A stretch of 64,000 nt of DNA, taken from Comamonas sp. (GTDB taxonomy: Bacteria; Pseudomonadota; Gammaproteobacteria; Burkholderiales; Burkholderiaceae_C). The position numbers and the translations under genes are program-made. The notes under the pieces were generated by a model. The model was not told where the DNA came from and searched no databases. It worked only from the letters and a program-made list of their open reading frames with translations. Shown piece by piece: positions 43,302 to 54,781 of the stretch; the stretch's first letter is position 1; every line of letters starts with the position of its first letter. Where the stretch lies: NCBI RefSeq assembly GCF_009360615.1, contig NZ_SPEY01000040.1, positions 1 to 64,000 of the forward strand. Direction: 5' to 3'.

Positions 43302-44123
43302 CTAGGCGGCGGCGGTTTCCGCCTCTATCCCCGACGGCCGTGCCAGTTCAAGGCGCACCCGGTGCGTGGCAGCTTCGTCCAGTTTTCGCGCCGACTCCTG
43401 TCGCGGCACCGACAGCACGACGGCATAAGGGCCTTCCCCGCGCGTGTCCAGTCTTTGGGCCAGCTCCCCTGCCGCCTGGAGCGGAGCGGCAAGCACCAGC
43501 TCGGTGGAGCCCAACCTGAGCGATACCCGCTCGCTGCGGCCATCGGCCGAAGCCTGCAGCGGACCGACATCCACGCCTTCACCCAGCAATGCCCGCCAGC
43601 GCGCCAGGCTGGCCTGCAGATCCCGCACTGCCACTTCCAGACGGGCCACGCCGGTCACCCCATTGGGATGGACGCGGGCCTGGCCTTCGGGCACGCGCAA
43701 GACGCGCGGTGTCAGGTCGCCGCACAGAAACGGGAGGTCCTGGCTGCGGGCACGTGCATTGCGCCAGCGCAGCTGCGCTCCATCGGGCCGAAGACGCCCT
43801 CCCTCGTATGGCGCTTCATAGCTCAGGCCGCGCGCCTGGGCCTCCGCCACTGCGGTGCCGGTCTCGGTGGGCAGCAGCGCGAAGTCGACCAGCCCCTCGC
43901 CGTGCTGCTGCAGCTGCTGCCACCAGCGCTCCTCGGGCGCGGGTGCCCGCCAGGCAATGAGTTCGAAATAGACGCCGTCGGCAAACACCACCAGCGCGTT
44001 GTGCGTGGAGCGGCCCGGGTGCTCGCCGCCACGCAGCACATTGAAACCCAGGGTCTGGTAGTCGGCAATCGTGCGTTCCAGGTCCTGGACCGCGATGACG
44101 ATATGGTCGAGTGGCAAGCGCAT
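43302..44123 (-). CDS. VOC-superfamily (glyoxalase-like) protein
   Basis: A 273-residue protein with a glyoxalase_3-type N-terminal module: LPLDHIVIAVQDLERTIADY, GGEHPGRSTHNALVVFADG, VYFELIAWR. A second beta-alpha-beta unit follows (GVARLEVAVRDLQASLARW, ERVSLRLGSTELVLAAP). The metal-ligand His (DHIV) and Glu (YFELIAW) are present in the first module. Substrate unknown. It lies 24 bp after the OsmC gene on the same strand and may be co-transcribed with it. Confidence 0.8.
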   Translation of the reverse strand: MRLPLDHIVIAVQDLERTIADYQTLGFNVLRGGEHPGRSTHNALVVFADGVYFELIAWRAPAPEERWWQQLQQHGEGLVDFALLPTETGTAVAEAQARGLSYEAPYEGGRLRPDGAQLRWRNARARSQDLPFLCGDLTPRVLRVPEGQARVHPNGVTGVARLEVAVRDLQASLARWRALLGEGVDVGPLQASADGRSERVSLRLGSTELVLAAPLQAAGELAQRLDTRGEGPYAVVLSVPRQESARKLDEAATHRVRLELARPSGIEAETAAA

Positions 44124-44147
44124 GGCTAAGGCTTTCCGAACAGGGTC

Positions 44148-44699
44148 TCAGGCCGCCAGGCGCTCGGGCGCGCTGGAATCGGTATGGCGCACTTCGGCGC
44201 GGATGGACTGGGGGTTGCGCAGCAGGTTGAGGATGGGGCAGGTTCGCTCCACGGCCTCGAACAGCGCATCGATCTCGGCGCGGCTGGCCGGCGAATCGAT
44301 ATGCACGGTGTAACCGATATCGTGCGGCCAGATCGGCGTCGCCTCGTGGCCGGGCTTGCCGCCACGCGGGTCGATGACGCCCGTGACCTCGACCTCCAGG
44401 CTCTCCAGCGGCACCTGGCGCTCGGCCGCCTGGATCAGAAAGATGTGGGTCACGCAGGTGCCCAGCACGCCCAGCTGCAGCTCGGGCGAGCTCGGGCCCA
44501 GGTTGTAGCCCGCGAAGTCGGGCGGGCTGTCGCTGATGACCTGGTGTTCGCGGATACGCAGACGGCGCACGCCGCTGCGCCCCTCGGCACGCACGCTGGC
44601 CTTGAGTCTGGCGGCCTGCGCCGTGCCCGCCGCAATGGCAGCGCTGCGTGCCAGCACGGCCGCGCGTTTTTCGGAAAGATATTCGTTGAGATGGCTCAT
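44148..44699 (-). CDS. OsmC-family peroxide-related protein
   Basis: A 183-residue protein from ATG 44699. The two redox cysteines of the OsmC/Ohr fold are C82 (GVLGTCVTHIFLI) and C154 (RTCPILNLL). It fits the OsmC-like branch that includes proteins with longer N-terminal helices (KRAAVLARSAAIAAGTAQAA). It probably reduces an organic hydroperoxide or thiol-linked compound. An in-frame ATG at 44732 is a less likely start. Confidence 0.85.
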   Translation of the reverse strand: MSHLNEYLSEKRAAVLARSAAIAAGTAQAARLKASVRAEGRSGVRRLRIREHQVISDSPPDFAGYNLGPSSPELQLGVLGTCVTHIFLIQAAERQVPLESLEVEVTGVIDPRGGKPGHEATPIWPHDIGYTVHIDSPASRAEIDALFEAVERTCPILNLLRNPQSIRAEVRHTDSSAPERLAA

Positions 44700-44953
44700 G
44701 AGCGGGCTTTCGGTAGAGGAATGCCAGTCCATTGTTGTGAGAGTTGCACGCCAGGCCAACAAAGGATTTCGTCTGCGCTTATGCGCTCCGCAAATATGCA
44801 GGCCCACGCCTCTTAGTTGTTTTTCGAATAACGATGCTACCCAATATATGAGCATGAATATTTGCCGTCGATAGCATGACAACCATGAATCCGGTCGGCC
44901 GCTGCGGCGAAGCCCCCGGAACCTGAGTTTTCAACGCCATGCGGCGATGAGGT
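44700..44953. other. A/T-rich upstream region of the ABC/monooxygenase operon
   Basis: This 254-bp gap between divergent genes contains an A/T-rich stretch (44815-44880). GATGCTAC at 44834-44841 has an inverted counterpart ending GATAGCATG near 44870-44878. It is a likely regulatory region, but I cannot assign a -35/-10 pair or a known operator. Confidence 0.35.
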
Positions 44954-46666
44954 ATGAACGTGTTTTTCCCTTCGCAGACGGATCCATCGACAAAACAGCC
45001 GGCAAACAGGTCGGCCCGACGCCGCGCCCTATGGGCCGCAGTGGCGGTACTGACGGGCAGCATGCTGCTGGCCGGCTGCTCCAGGCAATCCGGCTCGGCC
45101 CAGGCCGATGCCTCGGCAGAGCCGGTTCAGGGCGGCACCCTGGTCTACCTCGAACAGCAGGCACACACCAATCTCTATCCGCCTGCCGGCGGCTTCTACC
45201 CCAATGGCGGCGTGCTCAACCAGATCACGGACAAGCTGACCTACCAGGACCCCGAGACGCTGGAGATCCAGCCCTGGATCGCCGAATCCTGGACCGTGAA
45301 CGCCGATGCCACCGAGTACCTCTTCAAGCTGCGCCCGGGTGTGAGTTTCTCCGACGGATCACCACTGGACGCAGCCGCCGTGGCGCGCAACTTCGACACC
45401 TACGGCCTGGGCAACAAGGCGCTCAAGCAGCCGGTTTCCGAGGTCATCAACAACTACGAGCGCAGCGAAGTCGTCGATCCGCTGACCGTGAAGTTCTTCT
45501 TCAAAAAGCCCTCGCCGGGCTTTCTCCAGGGCACATCGGTGATCGGCTCGGGCCTGGTCTCGCCGGCCACGCTGGATCGGCCCTTCGAGGAGCTGGGCGA
45601 TGCCACGCGCATCATAGGGTCTGGACCCTTCGTGGTGGCCAGCGAGACCCTGGGCAAGGAGCTGGTGCTCAAGGCGCGCAAGGACTACCGCTGGGGTCCG
45701 GCCAAGCTGGCCCACCAGGGCCGCGCGCGCCTGGATGAAGTCCGATTCGTCGTGACGCCCGAGGACAGCGTACGCATAGGCGCACTGCTGGCCGGCCAGG
45801 CCGGCTTCATCCGCCAGGTCCAGGCCTATGACGAAAAACGCGTGGAGCAGCAGAAGTTCACCATCTACGCACCGTCGACCCGCGGCGTGAACAACAGCAT
45901 TGCCATCCGGCCCGACAACGCCCTCGTGGCCGACCTCAAGGTGCGTCAGGCCCTGCTGCACGGGACCAATACCAAGGAGATTGTGGAAACCCTGTTCTCT
46001 TCGCGCTACCCGCAGGCACGCTCGGTGATCGCCTCTACGGCGGCCGGCTTTGTGGACCTGTCGGCCAAGCTGGTCTTTGACGAGGCCAGGGCAAAGCAAT
46101 TGCTGGAAGAAGCCGGCTGGACCCTTGGGGCTAACGGTGTACGCCAGAAGAACGGCCAGGAATTCGTCCTCTCCACCTACGAATCCCTGCCCCAGCCACA
46201 GAACAAGGAGACCTTGCAACTGGTGGCCCAGCAATGGGCCAGGCTGGGCATCAAGCTCAATGTGCTGGCCGGAGATTCAGGCAGCCGCACGGTGGACACA
46301 CTGGACCCCGACAAGACCGGTGTGCTGCCGGGTATGGTGGGCCGCGCCGATCCCGATGTGATCAAGAGCAACTACTACCCTGGCAATCGCAATGTGCTTC
46401 TGCAAAAAGGCGGTGTGAGCCAGAAGGTCAAGTCCTTCGAGGACCACAAGCTCAACCGCCTGTTCGAGGCCATCGCTGCAGAGACCGATGCGGCGCGGCG
46501 CCTGGCGCTGACCGGCGAGGTGCAGAACTACCTGATCGATCAGGCCTATGTGATCCCGATCTTCGAGGAGCCCCAGGCTTTCGCGGGTGCAGCCTGGGTG
46601 CGTGACGTGGGCTTCGAGGCCGTGGGCCGCCCCAGCTTCTACGGCACCTGGCTGGCCAAGCGCTGA
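44954..46666 (+). CDS. ABC-transporter substrate-binding lipoprotein, family 5 (KPN_01854-like)
   Basis: A 570-residue solute-binding lipoprotein. A long basic N-region precedes the hydrophobic core and lipobox LLAGC (C42). The mature part follows the peptide/nickel-binding (SBP_bac_5) plan: GGTLVYLEQQAHTNLYP, YQDPETLEIQPWIAESWTV, FKLRPGVSFSDGSPLDA, GSGPFVVASETLGKELVL. It opens an operon with two permeases, a double ATPase, a flavin monooxygenase and two AhpD-fold proteins. This matches the co-occurring families named after Klebsiella KPN_01854 and KPN_01858. Substrate unknown. Confidence 0.85.
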   Translation: MNVFFPSQTDPSTKQPANRSARRRALWAAVAVLTGSMLLAGCSRQSGSAQADASAEPVQGGTLVYLEQQAHTNLYPPAGGFYPNGGVLNQITDKLTYQDPETLEIQPWIAESWTVNADATEYLFKLRPGVSFSDGSPLDAAAVARNFDTYGLGNKALKQPVSEVINNYERSEVVDPLTVKFFFKKPSPGFLQGTSVIGSGLVSPATLDRPFEELGDATRIIGSGPFVVASETLGKELVLKARKDYRWGPAKLAHQGRARLDEVRFVVTPEDSVRIGALLAGQAGFIRQVQAYDEKRVEQQKFTIYAPSTRGVNNSIAIRPDNALVADLKVRQALLHGTNTKEIVETLFSSRYPQARSVIASTAAGFVDLSAKLVFDEARAKQLLEEAGWTLGANGVRQKNGQEFVLSTYESLPQPQNKETLQLVAQQWARLGIKLNVLAGDSGSRTVDTLDPDKTGVLPGMVGRADPDVIKSNYYPGNRNVLLQKGGVSQKVKSFEDHKLNRLFEAIAAETDAARRLALTGEVQNYLIDQAYVIPIFEEPQAFAGAAWVRDVGFEAVGRPSFYGTWLAKR

Positions 46667-46693
46667 GTGCGCACCGATCAAGGAAGCGCACCC

Positions 46694-47641
46694 ATGCCAC
46701 GCCGCTATCTGCTTGGCCGCATCGCACAGGCCGCCCTGGTGCTGTGGGCGGCTTTCACGGCCTCCTTCATCCTGCTGCAGCTGCTGCCGGGGGACGCCGT
46801 GCTGATCAAGTTCCTGAACCCGGAACTGGGCCTGGGCCCGCAGGAGATCGCCGACATCCGCGCCGCCTACGGAGCCGACCAGCCCGTCTGGCAACAGTAC
46901 CTGCACACCCTGGGGCAATTCCTCACAGGCCATTTCGGCTACTCCTTGCAGGCCGGGGTGCCCGTGAGCCAGGGGCTGGCCACCAGTCTGCCGCCCACGC
47001 TGCGTCTCGCGGCCCTGGGCTTTTCCACAGCGGCGCTGCTGGCCATCGCGCTCGCGGCAACGGCAAGCCTCGCGCCGCTGGCCTGGCTGCGCAATGCCTT
47101 GCATGCGCTTCCCTCGGTCTTCGTTTCCGTGCCGGTGTTCTGGCTGGGCATCATGCTGATCCAGATCCTGTCCTTCCGTCTCGGCTGGATCTCCGTCATC
47201 AATCCCGGCCCCTGGGAAGGTCTGATCCTGCCCACGCTGACGCTGGCCGTGCCGATCTCCGCGCCACTGGCCCAGATCCTGCTGCGCAACATCGACACCG
47301 TGCTGGCCCAGCCTTTCGTGGCCGTGGCACGCGCCAAGGGGGCCTCGCGCGCCTGGGTATTGCTGCACCATGTGGCGCGCAATGCCTTGCTGCCCACCCT
47401 GACCATTGCCGGCGTGCTGTTCGGAGAGCTGCTCGCCGGTGCCGTGGTCACCGAGGCCGTGTTCGGCCTCAACGGTCTGGGCACGCTGACCCAGCAGGCC
47501 GTGGGCAACCAGGATACGGCCGTGCTTCAGGCCGTGGTCGTCGTTTCGGCCGCCGCCTTCGTGCTCATCAACCTCGCCGTGGACCTGCTCTACCCACTGC
47601 TCGATCCTCGTTTGCGTCATTCTGTGGAGAACCGGGCATGA
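46694..47641 (+). CDS. ABC-transporter permease, DppB type
   Basis: A 315-residue inner-membrane permease from ATG 46694, with AAGGA upstream. The N-terminus YLLGRIAQAALVLWAAFTASF and the GDAVL loop are typical of DppB/OppB. The ATPase-contact (EAA) loop is ARAKGASRAWVLLHHVARNALLP. About six membrane helices are visible. It forms a heterodimer with the next permease. Its stop overlaps the next start (ATGA). Confidence 0.9.
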   Translation: MPRRYLLGRIAQAALVLWAAFTASFILLQLLPGDAVLIKFLNPELGLGPQEIADIRAAYGADQPVWQQYLHTLGQFLTGHFGYSLQAGVPVSQGLATSLPPTLRLAALGFSTAALLAIALAATASLAPLAWLRNALHALPSVFVSVPVFWLGIMLIQILSFRLGWISVINPGPWEGLILPTLTLAVPISAPLAQILLRNIDTVLAQPFVAVARAKGASRAWVLLHHVARNALLPTLTIAGVLFGELLAGAVVTEAVFGLNGLGTLTQQAVGNQDTAVLQAVVVVSAAAFVLINLAVDLLYPLLDPRLRHSVENRA

Positions 47642-48566
47642 ATACCGCCGTCTCGACCGTCATTCCCAAGCCTCTGGCCTCCGGGGTCGCGTCGCCCCCA
47701 GCGCCCAAGCAGCCGATCCCCCCGGCACCGGCCGCGAAAAGCCTTCGCCCCGTGTTGATCGACCTGCAAAGGGTCAGGCGCCTGCCGCCCACGCTGGCCC
47801 TGGCCTGGCTGGTGATCGCCACGGTCACCCTGTGGGCACTGGCGCCAGCCTGGTTTGCCCATCAGAATCCCGTCGCCGGCCTGTCCGGCCAGCAGTTGCT
47901 GATGCCCGGCCTCGCGCACTGGCTGGGCACGGATGCGCTGGGGCGTGATCTCTGGGCCCGCGTGGTGCATGGCTCCGTGCACTCGCTGTCCGGCGCTTTC
48001 CTGGCCGTGGCCGTCGGCCTGGTGGCGGGCACGCTGATCGGCCTGCTGGCCGGAGCCACGGGGGGCCGCACAGAGGACGCGTTGATGCGTCTGGTCGACG
48101 TGCTGCTGGCCGTTCCATCGCTGCTGCTGTCGCTGACCATCATCATCCTGCTGGGCTTTGGCACCATCAATGCTGCCATCGCCGTCGGGGTGGCATCCGT
48201 GGCCAGCTTCGCGCGCCTGGTGCGCTCCGAAGTGGTGCGCGTGCGTCGATCCGACTATGTGGAGGCGGCCTTCGGCAGCGGTGGACGCTTTGCGCAGGTG
48301 CTGTGGCGCCATGTCTTGCCCAACTCGCTGACTTCCGTGGCGGCATTGGCCGCGCTGCAGTTCGGTTCGGCCATTCTGTCGATTTCCACGCTGGGCTTTC
48401 TGGGCTATGGCGCACCGCCTCCCACGCCCGAGTGGGGTCTGCTGATCGCCGAAGGGCGCAACTACATCGCCACTGCCTGGTGGCTGACCACGGCACCAGG
48501 CCTGGTCGTGGTGGCCGTGGTGCTGGCGGCGAACCGCATCGGCGCGTCATTCGCCCGGAGGCCGGC

Positions 48567-48570
<4 letters not shown>
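47638..48570 (+). CDS. ABC-transporter permease, DppC type
   Basis: A 310-residue permease with a Pro/Ala-rich cytoplasmic N-terminal tail (about 45 residues) before the first helix. The signature HWLGTDALGRDLWARVVHG and EAA loop YVEAAFGSGGRFAQVLWRHVLPN are typical of DppC/OppC. It ends NRIGASFARRPA; its stop overlaps the ATPase start by 4 bp. Confidence 0.9.
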
Positions 48571-50232
<1,662 letters not shown>

Positions 50233-50252
<20 letters not shown>

Positions 50253-51351
50253 CAGTCTTCACCCCGCGCGAGCGGCCCCGCGCCTGGGCTTCTTCAGCCG
50301 CTTGCTCGATGACGCACCCGCCGGTGAACGCTACCGCCTCGTGACCGAGCAGATCGCCCATGCCGAAGCCCAGGGTTTCGACACGGCCTGGGTCGCCCAG
50401 CACCATTTCCACGAAAGCGAGGGTGGCCTGCCATCGCCCTTTGTGTTTCTCTCGCATGTGGCGGCCCGCACGCGGCGCATCCGACTGGGAACCGGCGTGG
50501 TCACGTTGCCGCTGGAAAACGCGCTGCGCGTGGCCGAGGATGCGGCCGTGCTGGACCTGCTGTCGGGCGGCAGGCTCGAAGTAGGCCTGGGCACGGGCGG
50601 CACGGCAGAGTCCTTCGAGGCCTTCGGCGTCGCAGGCAGCGAGCGTGGTGCCGTCTTCGCACACAACTTCGCCCGGCTGCAGGATGCGTGGGCCGGACGC
50701 GAACTGGCAGGCGGCGTGCGCCTGTACCCCGCAGCCCCCCAATTGCTGAAGCGCGTCTGGCAAGCCACGTTCTCGCCCGATGGCGGCGCGCGCGCGGGTG
50801 CCAACGGCGACGGACTCATGCTGTCGCGCACCCAGCCCCGGCCCGAAGGCAGGCCCCTGGCCACCCTGTCGGAGATACAGAATCCCATCATCGACGCCTA
50901 CCTCGCGGCCCTGCCCACCGGGCAGGCACCGCGCATTCTGGCCTCACGCACGCTGCTCGTCGCCGACCAGCGCACGCAGGCACTGCACTGGGCCGAGGCC
51001 GGCCTGCGCCGCTCGGCCCTGCGTCATGCGGCCCTGGCCTCGTCCTCGTCCGCGCAATGGGCAACACGCATCGACCCACAGGCGCCGCTGGAGCAGCTCA
51101 TTGCGGCCTATGACGTGCACGTGGGAACGCCCGAGGAGGTGATTGCCTCGCTCAGTGCCGACACAGCGCTGGCGCGTGCCACCGACATCGTATTCCAGGT
51201 CCACTCCATCGACCCACCGCACACGGCCGTTCTGCGCTCCATCGAGTTGACGGCGGGCGTCGTGGCTCCCGCCCTGGGCTGGCGCCGCAGCGATGCCTGC
51301 ACCAGCGCATCCCACCCCGTGGCCCGGCCCGAACTGCTTCAACCCGCATGA
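50233..51351 (+). CDS. Luciferase-like FMN-dependent monooxygenase (KPN_01858-like)
   Basis: A 372-residue flavin monooxygenase of the bacterial luciferase family. Marks are APRLGFFSRLLDDAPAGERY, FDTAWVAQHHFHESEGGLPS, RIRLGTGVVTLPLENALRVAEDAAVLD and GGRLEVGLGTGG. I choose TTG 50233, eight bases after AAGGAG; ATG 50203 would overlap the ATPase gene by 50 bp and has no ribosome site. It needs reduced FMN from a reductase not encoded nearby. It probably oxidises the compound imported by the adjacent ABC transporter (inference). Confidence 0.85.
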
Positions 51352-52043
51352 CCATGAGCACCACCGCACAGACCCGCTTCCCTGAAGACGTGATCGACCA
51401 CCTTGCCGAAATCGCCGCCGGCAGCGCGCTGGATCAGGTGCGTCGCCATCGCAGCGAAGCGCGCATCCAGGCCCAGCAGAGCTTTGCCGCGCTGTTCACC
51501 CCGACCGAGCCCATCGCCGGAACTGTCTCGCTGCGCGAGCGCCTGGCACTGGCGGCCTTCACGGCTGGCCTGCATGGGGAGCCGCGCAGCACGGCCTTCT
51601 ACTCAAGCGCCCTGGCGGCACAGGATGCCGGTCTGGCAGAAGCCGTGAACGCGGAAGTGGTGCGCGGGCGCGCTGCCAGCCTGCGGCCCGGCAGCGGCCC
51701 GCACGGCCCCTACGGGATCTATCCGCCCGGCCCCCTGAGCCGTGAGAACCAGAACGGCCCCAGCTACGCCACGGACCCGGCTCATGCGGCTTTGCTAGGT
51801 CCGCGCCTGATCGCCGCACTGGCCCATGCCCATCTGTTGACCTATCACCCGCGCGATGCGAGTGCACAGGCCCTGCTGGCGCTGCAGCTGGCCGGCTGGA
51901 GCGAGACCGATATCGTCATCCTGTCCCAGCTCGCCTCTTTTCTGTCCTTCCAGATCCGCCTCGTGGCGGGGCTGCGCGTGCTGGGCGCACGACCCACCGT
52001 CAGCACTGCATCTTCCACCATCCCCCTGCAAACCCAGCCATGA
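51348..52043 (+). CDS. AhpD-fold (CMD) protein, Avi_7170 family, cysteine-free
   Basis: A 231-residue protein with a carboxymuconolactone-decarboxylase/AhpD-like helical fold (SLRERLALAAFTAGLHGE, HAALLGPRLIAALAHAHLLT, LQLAGWSETDIVILSQLASF). It has no cysteine at all, so it cannot use the CxxC redox centre of AhpD. A conserved-looking GPHGPYGIYPPGPLSREN loop lies in the middle. It overlaps its neighbours by 4 bp on both sides (ATGA). It probably acts with the monooxygenase; the reaction is unknown. Confidence 0.8.
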   Translation: MTMSTTAQTRFPEDVIDHLAEIAAGSALDQVRRHRSEARIQAQQSFAALFTPTEPIAGTVSLRERLALAAFTAGLHGEPRSTAFYSSALAAQDAGLAEAVNAEVVRGRAASLRPGSGPHGPYGIYPPGPLSRENQNGPSYATDPAHAALLGPRLIAALAHAHLLTYHPRDASAQALLALQLAGWSETDIVILSQLASFLSFQIRLVAGLRVLGARPTVSTASSTIPLQTQP

Positions 52044-52633
52044 CCACGACCACATCCAATGCCTCTCCCCAGGTCTTTACCCAGGACCAGCTCGACTGGC
52101 AGCCATGGATCGCTCCACTGCACGAGAGCGAGCTGACCGAGCGCCACAATGCCGGACTGGTGGATGCCGCACGTGCCAGGTCGCCCTATTTCCGGCTGCT
52201 GGCGCGCGACCCCGACACCCTGGGTGCGCGCACGCGCACCGACAAGGACATCTTCTACAACCCCGACGCCGGCCTGCCACGCGCCGAACGCGAGCTGGCA
52301 GCGGCTGCAACCTCACGCGCCAACGGCTGCATTTACTGCGCGTCGGTACATGCGCGCTTTGCCACGCATTTCTCGCGCCGCGATGCCGATGTGCAGCGCC
52401 TTCTCGATGAAGGCCCCGGTGCCGATCTGGGCCCTCGCTGGAATGCGATCGTCGCCGCCGCCGTGGCGTTGACACAGACGCCGCCTGCGCTGGAAACCCG
52501 TCACATCGACGCACTGCGTGCCGCTGGCCTGGACGACGCAGCCATCTCCGACGGGCTGCTCGGCACGGCATTCTTCAACTGGGCCAACCGGCTGATGCTG
52601 TCCCTGGGCGAGCCCCTGCGCGCTGCCGGCTGA
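52040..52633 (+). CDS. Alkylhydroperoxidase-domain protein, Avi_7169 family
   Basis: A 197-residue AhpD-like protein with an intact redox centre: ANGCIYCASVHARF, cysteines C97 and C100 and histidine H104, preceded by the conserved glutamate in RERELAAAATSR-type context (RAERELAAAATS). The C-terminal GLLGTAFFNWANRLMLSLGEP is typical of the family. It may detoxify a peroxide or transfer reducing equivalents linked to the monooxygenase encoded two genes upstream. It is the last gene of the operon. Confidence 0.85.
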   Translation: MTTTTSNASPQVFTQDQLDWQPWIAPLHESELTERHNAGLVDAARARSPYFRLLARDPDTLGARTRTDKDIFYNPDAGLPRAERELAAAATSRANGCIYCASVHARFATHFSRRDADVQRLLDEGPGADLGPRWNAIVAAAVALTQTPPALETRHIDALRAAGLDDAAISDGLLGTAFFNWANRLMLSLGEPLRAAG

Positions 52634-52642
52634 CATCACAGC

Positions 52643-54148
52643 TCACCAGAGCCCCAGCAACTTCCACCAGGCACTGCCGACCGCCGCGAAGATCAGCAGC
52701 TCCAGAACGCACATCGCAGCCCCCACGCGCCACCAGACGCCCAGGGTCACGTAGCCACTGCCGAAGATGATGGGCGAAGTACCCGTCGCGTAATGCGTCA
52801 GCGTCATCATGATGGCCGAGCCGGCAGTCATCATCAGCATGAAGGGAACAACGTAGTCGGCTGGGATCAGCTGCGCTCCCACGGTCAGAAAAGCCAGCAT
52901 CATGGCGCTGATATGGGCGGTGGTACTGGCAAACAGATAGTGCGAGAAGACGAAAACGCCCACCAGGATGGCCGCCACGGGCAACCAGTCAAGACCGCTG
53001 GCGACGATGGCATTCCTCAGCCCCTCGGCAAACCAGGCGACCACCCCCAGCCTGTTGAGCTGCTCGGCCAGCATCACCAGGGCCCCGAACCAGATCAGGG
53101 TGTCCCAGGCGCTTTTCTCGGACAGTACGTCATCCCAGTCGATGGTTCCCGTGATGATCAAGGTGAACAGCCCCAGAAAAGCCACGACGGTCGGATCCAG
53201 CGTAAAGGCAGGACCAAACAGCATCTGCGGCACATTGGCCCACAGCAGCAGCATCATGCCGAAGGTTCCCAGCATGACTCGCTCCTTGCCCGACAGCGGC
53301 CCCATGCGGGCCATCTCGTCACGGGCGTACTGCACGGCATTGGGCGTGGCCTTGAGCTCCGGTGGCGACAGCAGGTAGACCGCCAGCGGCATCAGCAGCA
53401 GACACAGCAGGCCTGGCATCAGCATGTACAGCGCCCAGCTTGTCCAGCTCAGATGCAGGGACTGGCCCGTGGCCTTGGCCACCAGATCCACGACCAGAGG
53501 ATTGGGCGCCGTCGCGGTCAGGAACATGGCCGACGTGATCGGATTGGAATGGTAGTTGACCAGCGCCAAATAGGTCCCGACCTTGCCCTGGGTCCCCTTG
53601 GCCGGATCCGAATCGAAGGCATTGGCAATGGACTTCATGATCGGATGCACGATACCGCCGCCGCGTGCGGTGTTGCTGGGCGTGAACGGGGCCAGCACCA
53701 GCTCGCAGATCGCAAGCCCGTAACCGATGCCCAGGGTTCGCTTGCCCAGCAGCGCGATGAACAGCAGACCGATGCGGTTGCCGAGCCCCGTCTTCTTGAG
53801 ACCGCGCGAGATCAGAACGGCGACGACGATCAGCCAGATCAGGGGATTCGCAAAGCTGCTCAGCGCATCCGTGATCGCGCCCTTGGAAGAGCTGGAAGTG
53901 ACCTGGGACAACGACACGATGACAATCGCCATCAGCGCCATCACACCTATGGGCATGACCTTGAGGATGATCGCCACAATGGTCGTCAGAAAGATGGCCA
54001 CCAGTTGCCATGCCTTGGGATCCAGCCCTGCGGGCACCGGCGTCAGCAGCAGACCGATCAGCACCAGCGAGGCAATCAATGCAGGCACGACGCGAAACGG
54101 TACGGCCGATTTGAAGTAGCGGAACATCGAGACGATTTTCTCGAACAT
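52643..54148 (-). CDS. DASS-family anion transporter (CitT/SLC13 type)
   Basis: A 501-residue membrane protein with about 12 hydrophobic segments. The substrate/sodium motifs are APFTPSNTARGGGIVHPI in the first half and FASTTAHISAMM in the second, as in divalent-anion:Na+ symporters and dicarboxylate antiporters. NYHSNPITSAMFLTATAPNP is also characteristic. It carries di- or tricarboxylates such as citrate, succinate or 2-oxoglutarate; the choice is not possible from sequence. AAGGA precedes ATG 54148. Its stop is 9 bp from the stop of the convergent AhpD-like gene. Confidence 0.9.
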   Translation of the reverse strand: MFEKIVSMFRYFKSAVPFRVVPALIASLVLIGLLLTPVPAGLDPKAWQLVAIFLTTIVAIILKVMPIGVMALMAIVIVSLSQVTSSSSKGAITDALSSFANPLIWLIVVAVLISRGLKKTGLGNRIGLLFIALLGKRTLGIGYGLAICELVLAPFTPSNTARGGGIVHPIMKSIANAFDSDPAKGTQGKVGTYLALVNYHSNPITSAMFLTATAPNPLVVDLVAKATGQSLHLSWTSWALYMLMPGLLCLLLMPLAVYLLSPPELKATPNAVQYARDEMARMGPLSGKERVMLGTFGMMLLLWANVPQMLFGPAFTLDPTVVAFLGLFTLIITGTIDWDDVLSEKSAWDTLIWFGALVMLAEQLNRLGVVAWFAEGLRNAIVASGLDWLPVAAILVGVFVFSHYLFASTTAHISAMMLAFLTVGAQLIPADYVVPFMLMMTAGSAIMMTLTHYATGTSPIIFGSGYVTLGVWWRVGAAMCVLELLIFAAVGSAWWKLLGLW

Positions 54149-54414
54149 ACAAGTCCTTCTCTTTACCTGCGGCGCATCGGGACACCATACCTCAGCTGGG
54201 AGAAATCCAACAGATCCGGGCAGGCATTGGTGCTCAGCTCGCAGACTGGCATCATGATGCCGTGCCGCATGGCCTCGACGCTGCGCCGACCTTCACCTTA
54301 TCGATGTTTGACAGGCGTCAAGACTTGTAGCCGCACAGCCGACGGCCACAGCCCGGTTATGCCAGCATCCTGGCCTGACAGATGTCCATGGATTGAGCAG
54401 GAGAACCACCCGAC

Positions 54415-54732
54415 ATGCCAGCGAACCGATTCATGCCCGATGAATGGGAAAACCGCCTGGGAGAGATAGACCTGGAGATCCTGCATCAGGCGGCGATCTG
54501 CAAGATCCATCTGTTCGACCCCGGTGCCGTCGAACGGGTGCTGGCCAATGATGCCGGCATCTGCGGAGCCGAGCATGGGACGGCATTCCGGACCTTGCGC
54601 GGCCTGCTCTATCTGCACTACACCGAGCTTCTGCATATCAGCGAGGTGCTGAGCCCGGAAATCGCACAGGTGATCGCCAACCGGGTACGCGAGCATCTGC
54701 GTCATCGCTCCGGCGAGCAGCCAGGGGTATGA
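54415..54732 (+). CDS. Small protein of unknown function
   Basis: A 105-residue acidic, helix-rich cytoplasmic protein (LGEIDLEILHQAAICKIHLF, GLLYLHYTELLHISEVLSPE, IAQVIANRVREHLRHR). AGGAGA upstream of ATG 54415 supports translation. No recognised domain. It ends just before a bidirectional-looking terminator. Confidence 0.55.
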   Translation: MPANRFMPDEWENRLGEIDLEILHQAAICKIHLFDPGAVERVLANDAGICGAEHGTAFRTLRGLLYLHYTELLHISEVLSPEIAQVIANRVREHLRHRSGEQPGV

Positions 54733-54781
54733 CGAGTCAAGGCGGGTGCTGCCTTCTGGTCCATGGAGAAAATGGACAAAA

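Noticed and set aside
52793..54469. 558-codon forward open frame opposite the DASS transporter
   Set aside because: The product is His/Gln/Arg-rich and lacks features; the opposite strand shows about 12 membrane helices and DASS motifs.
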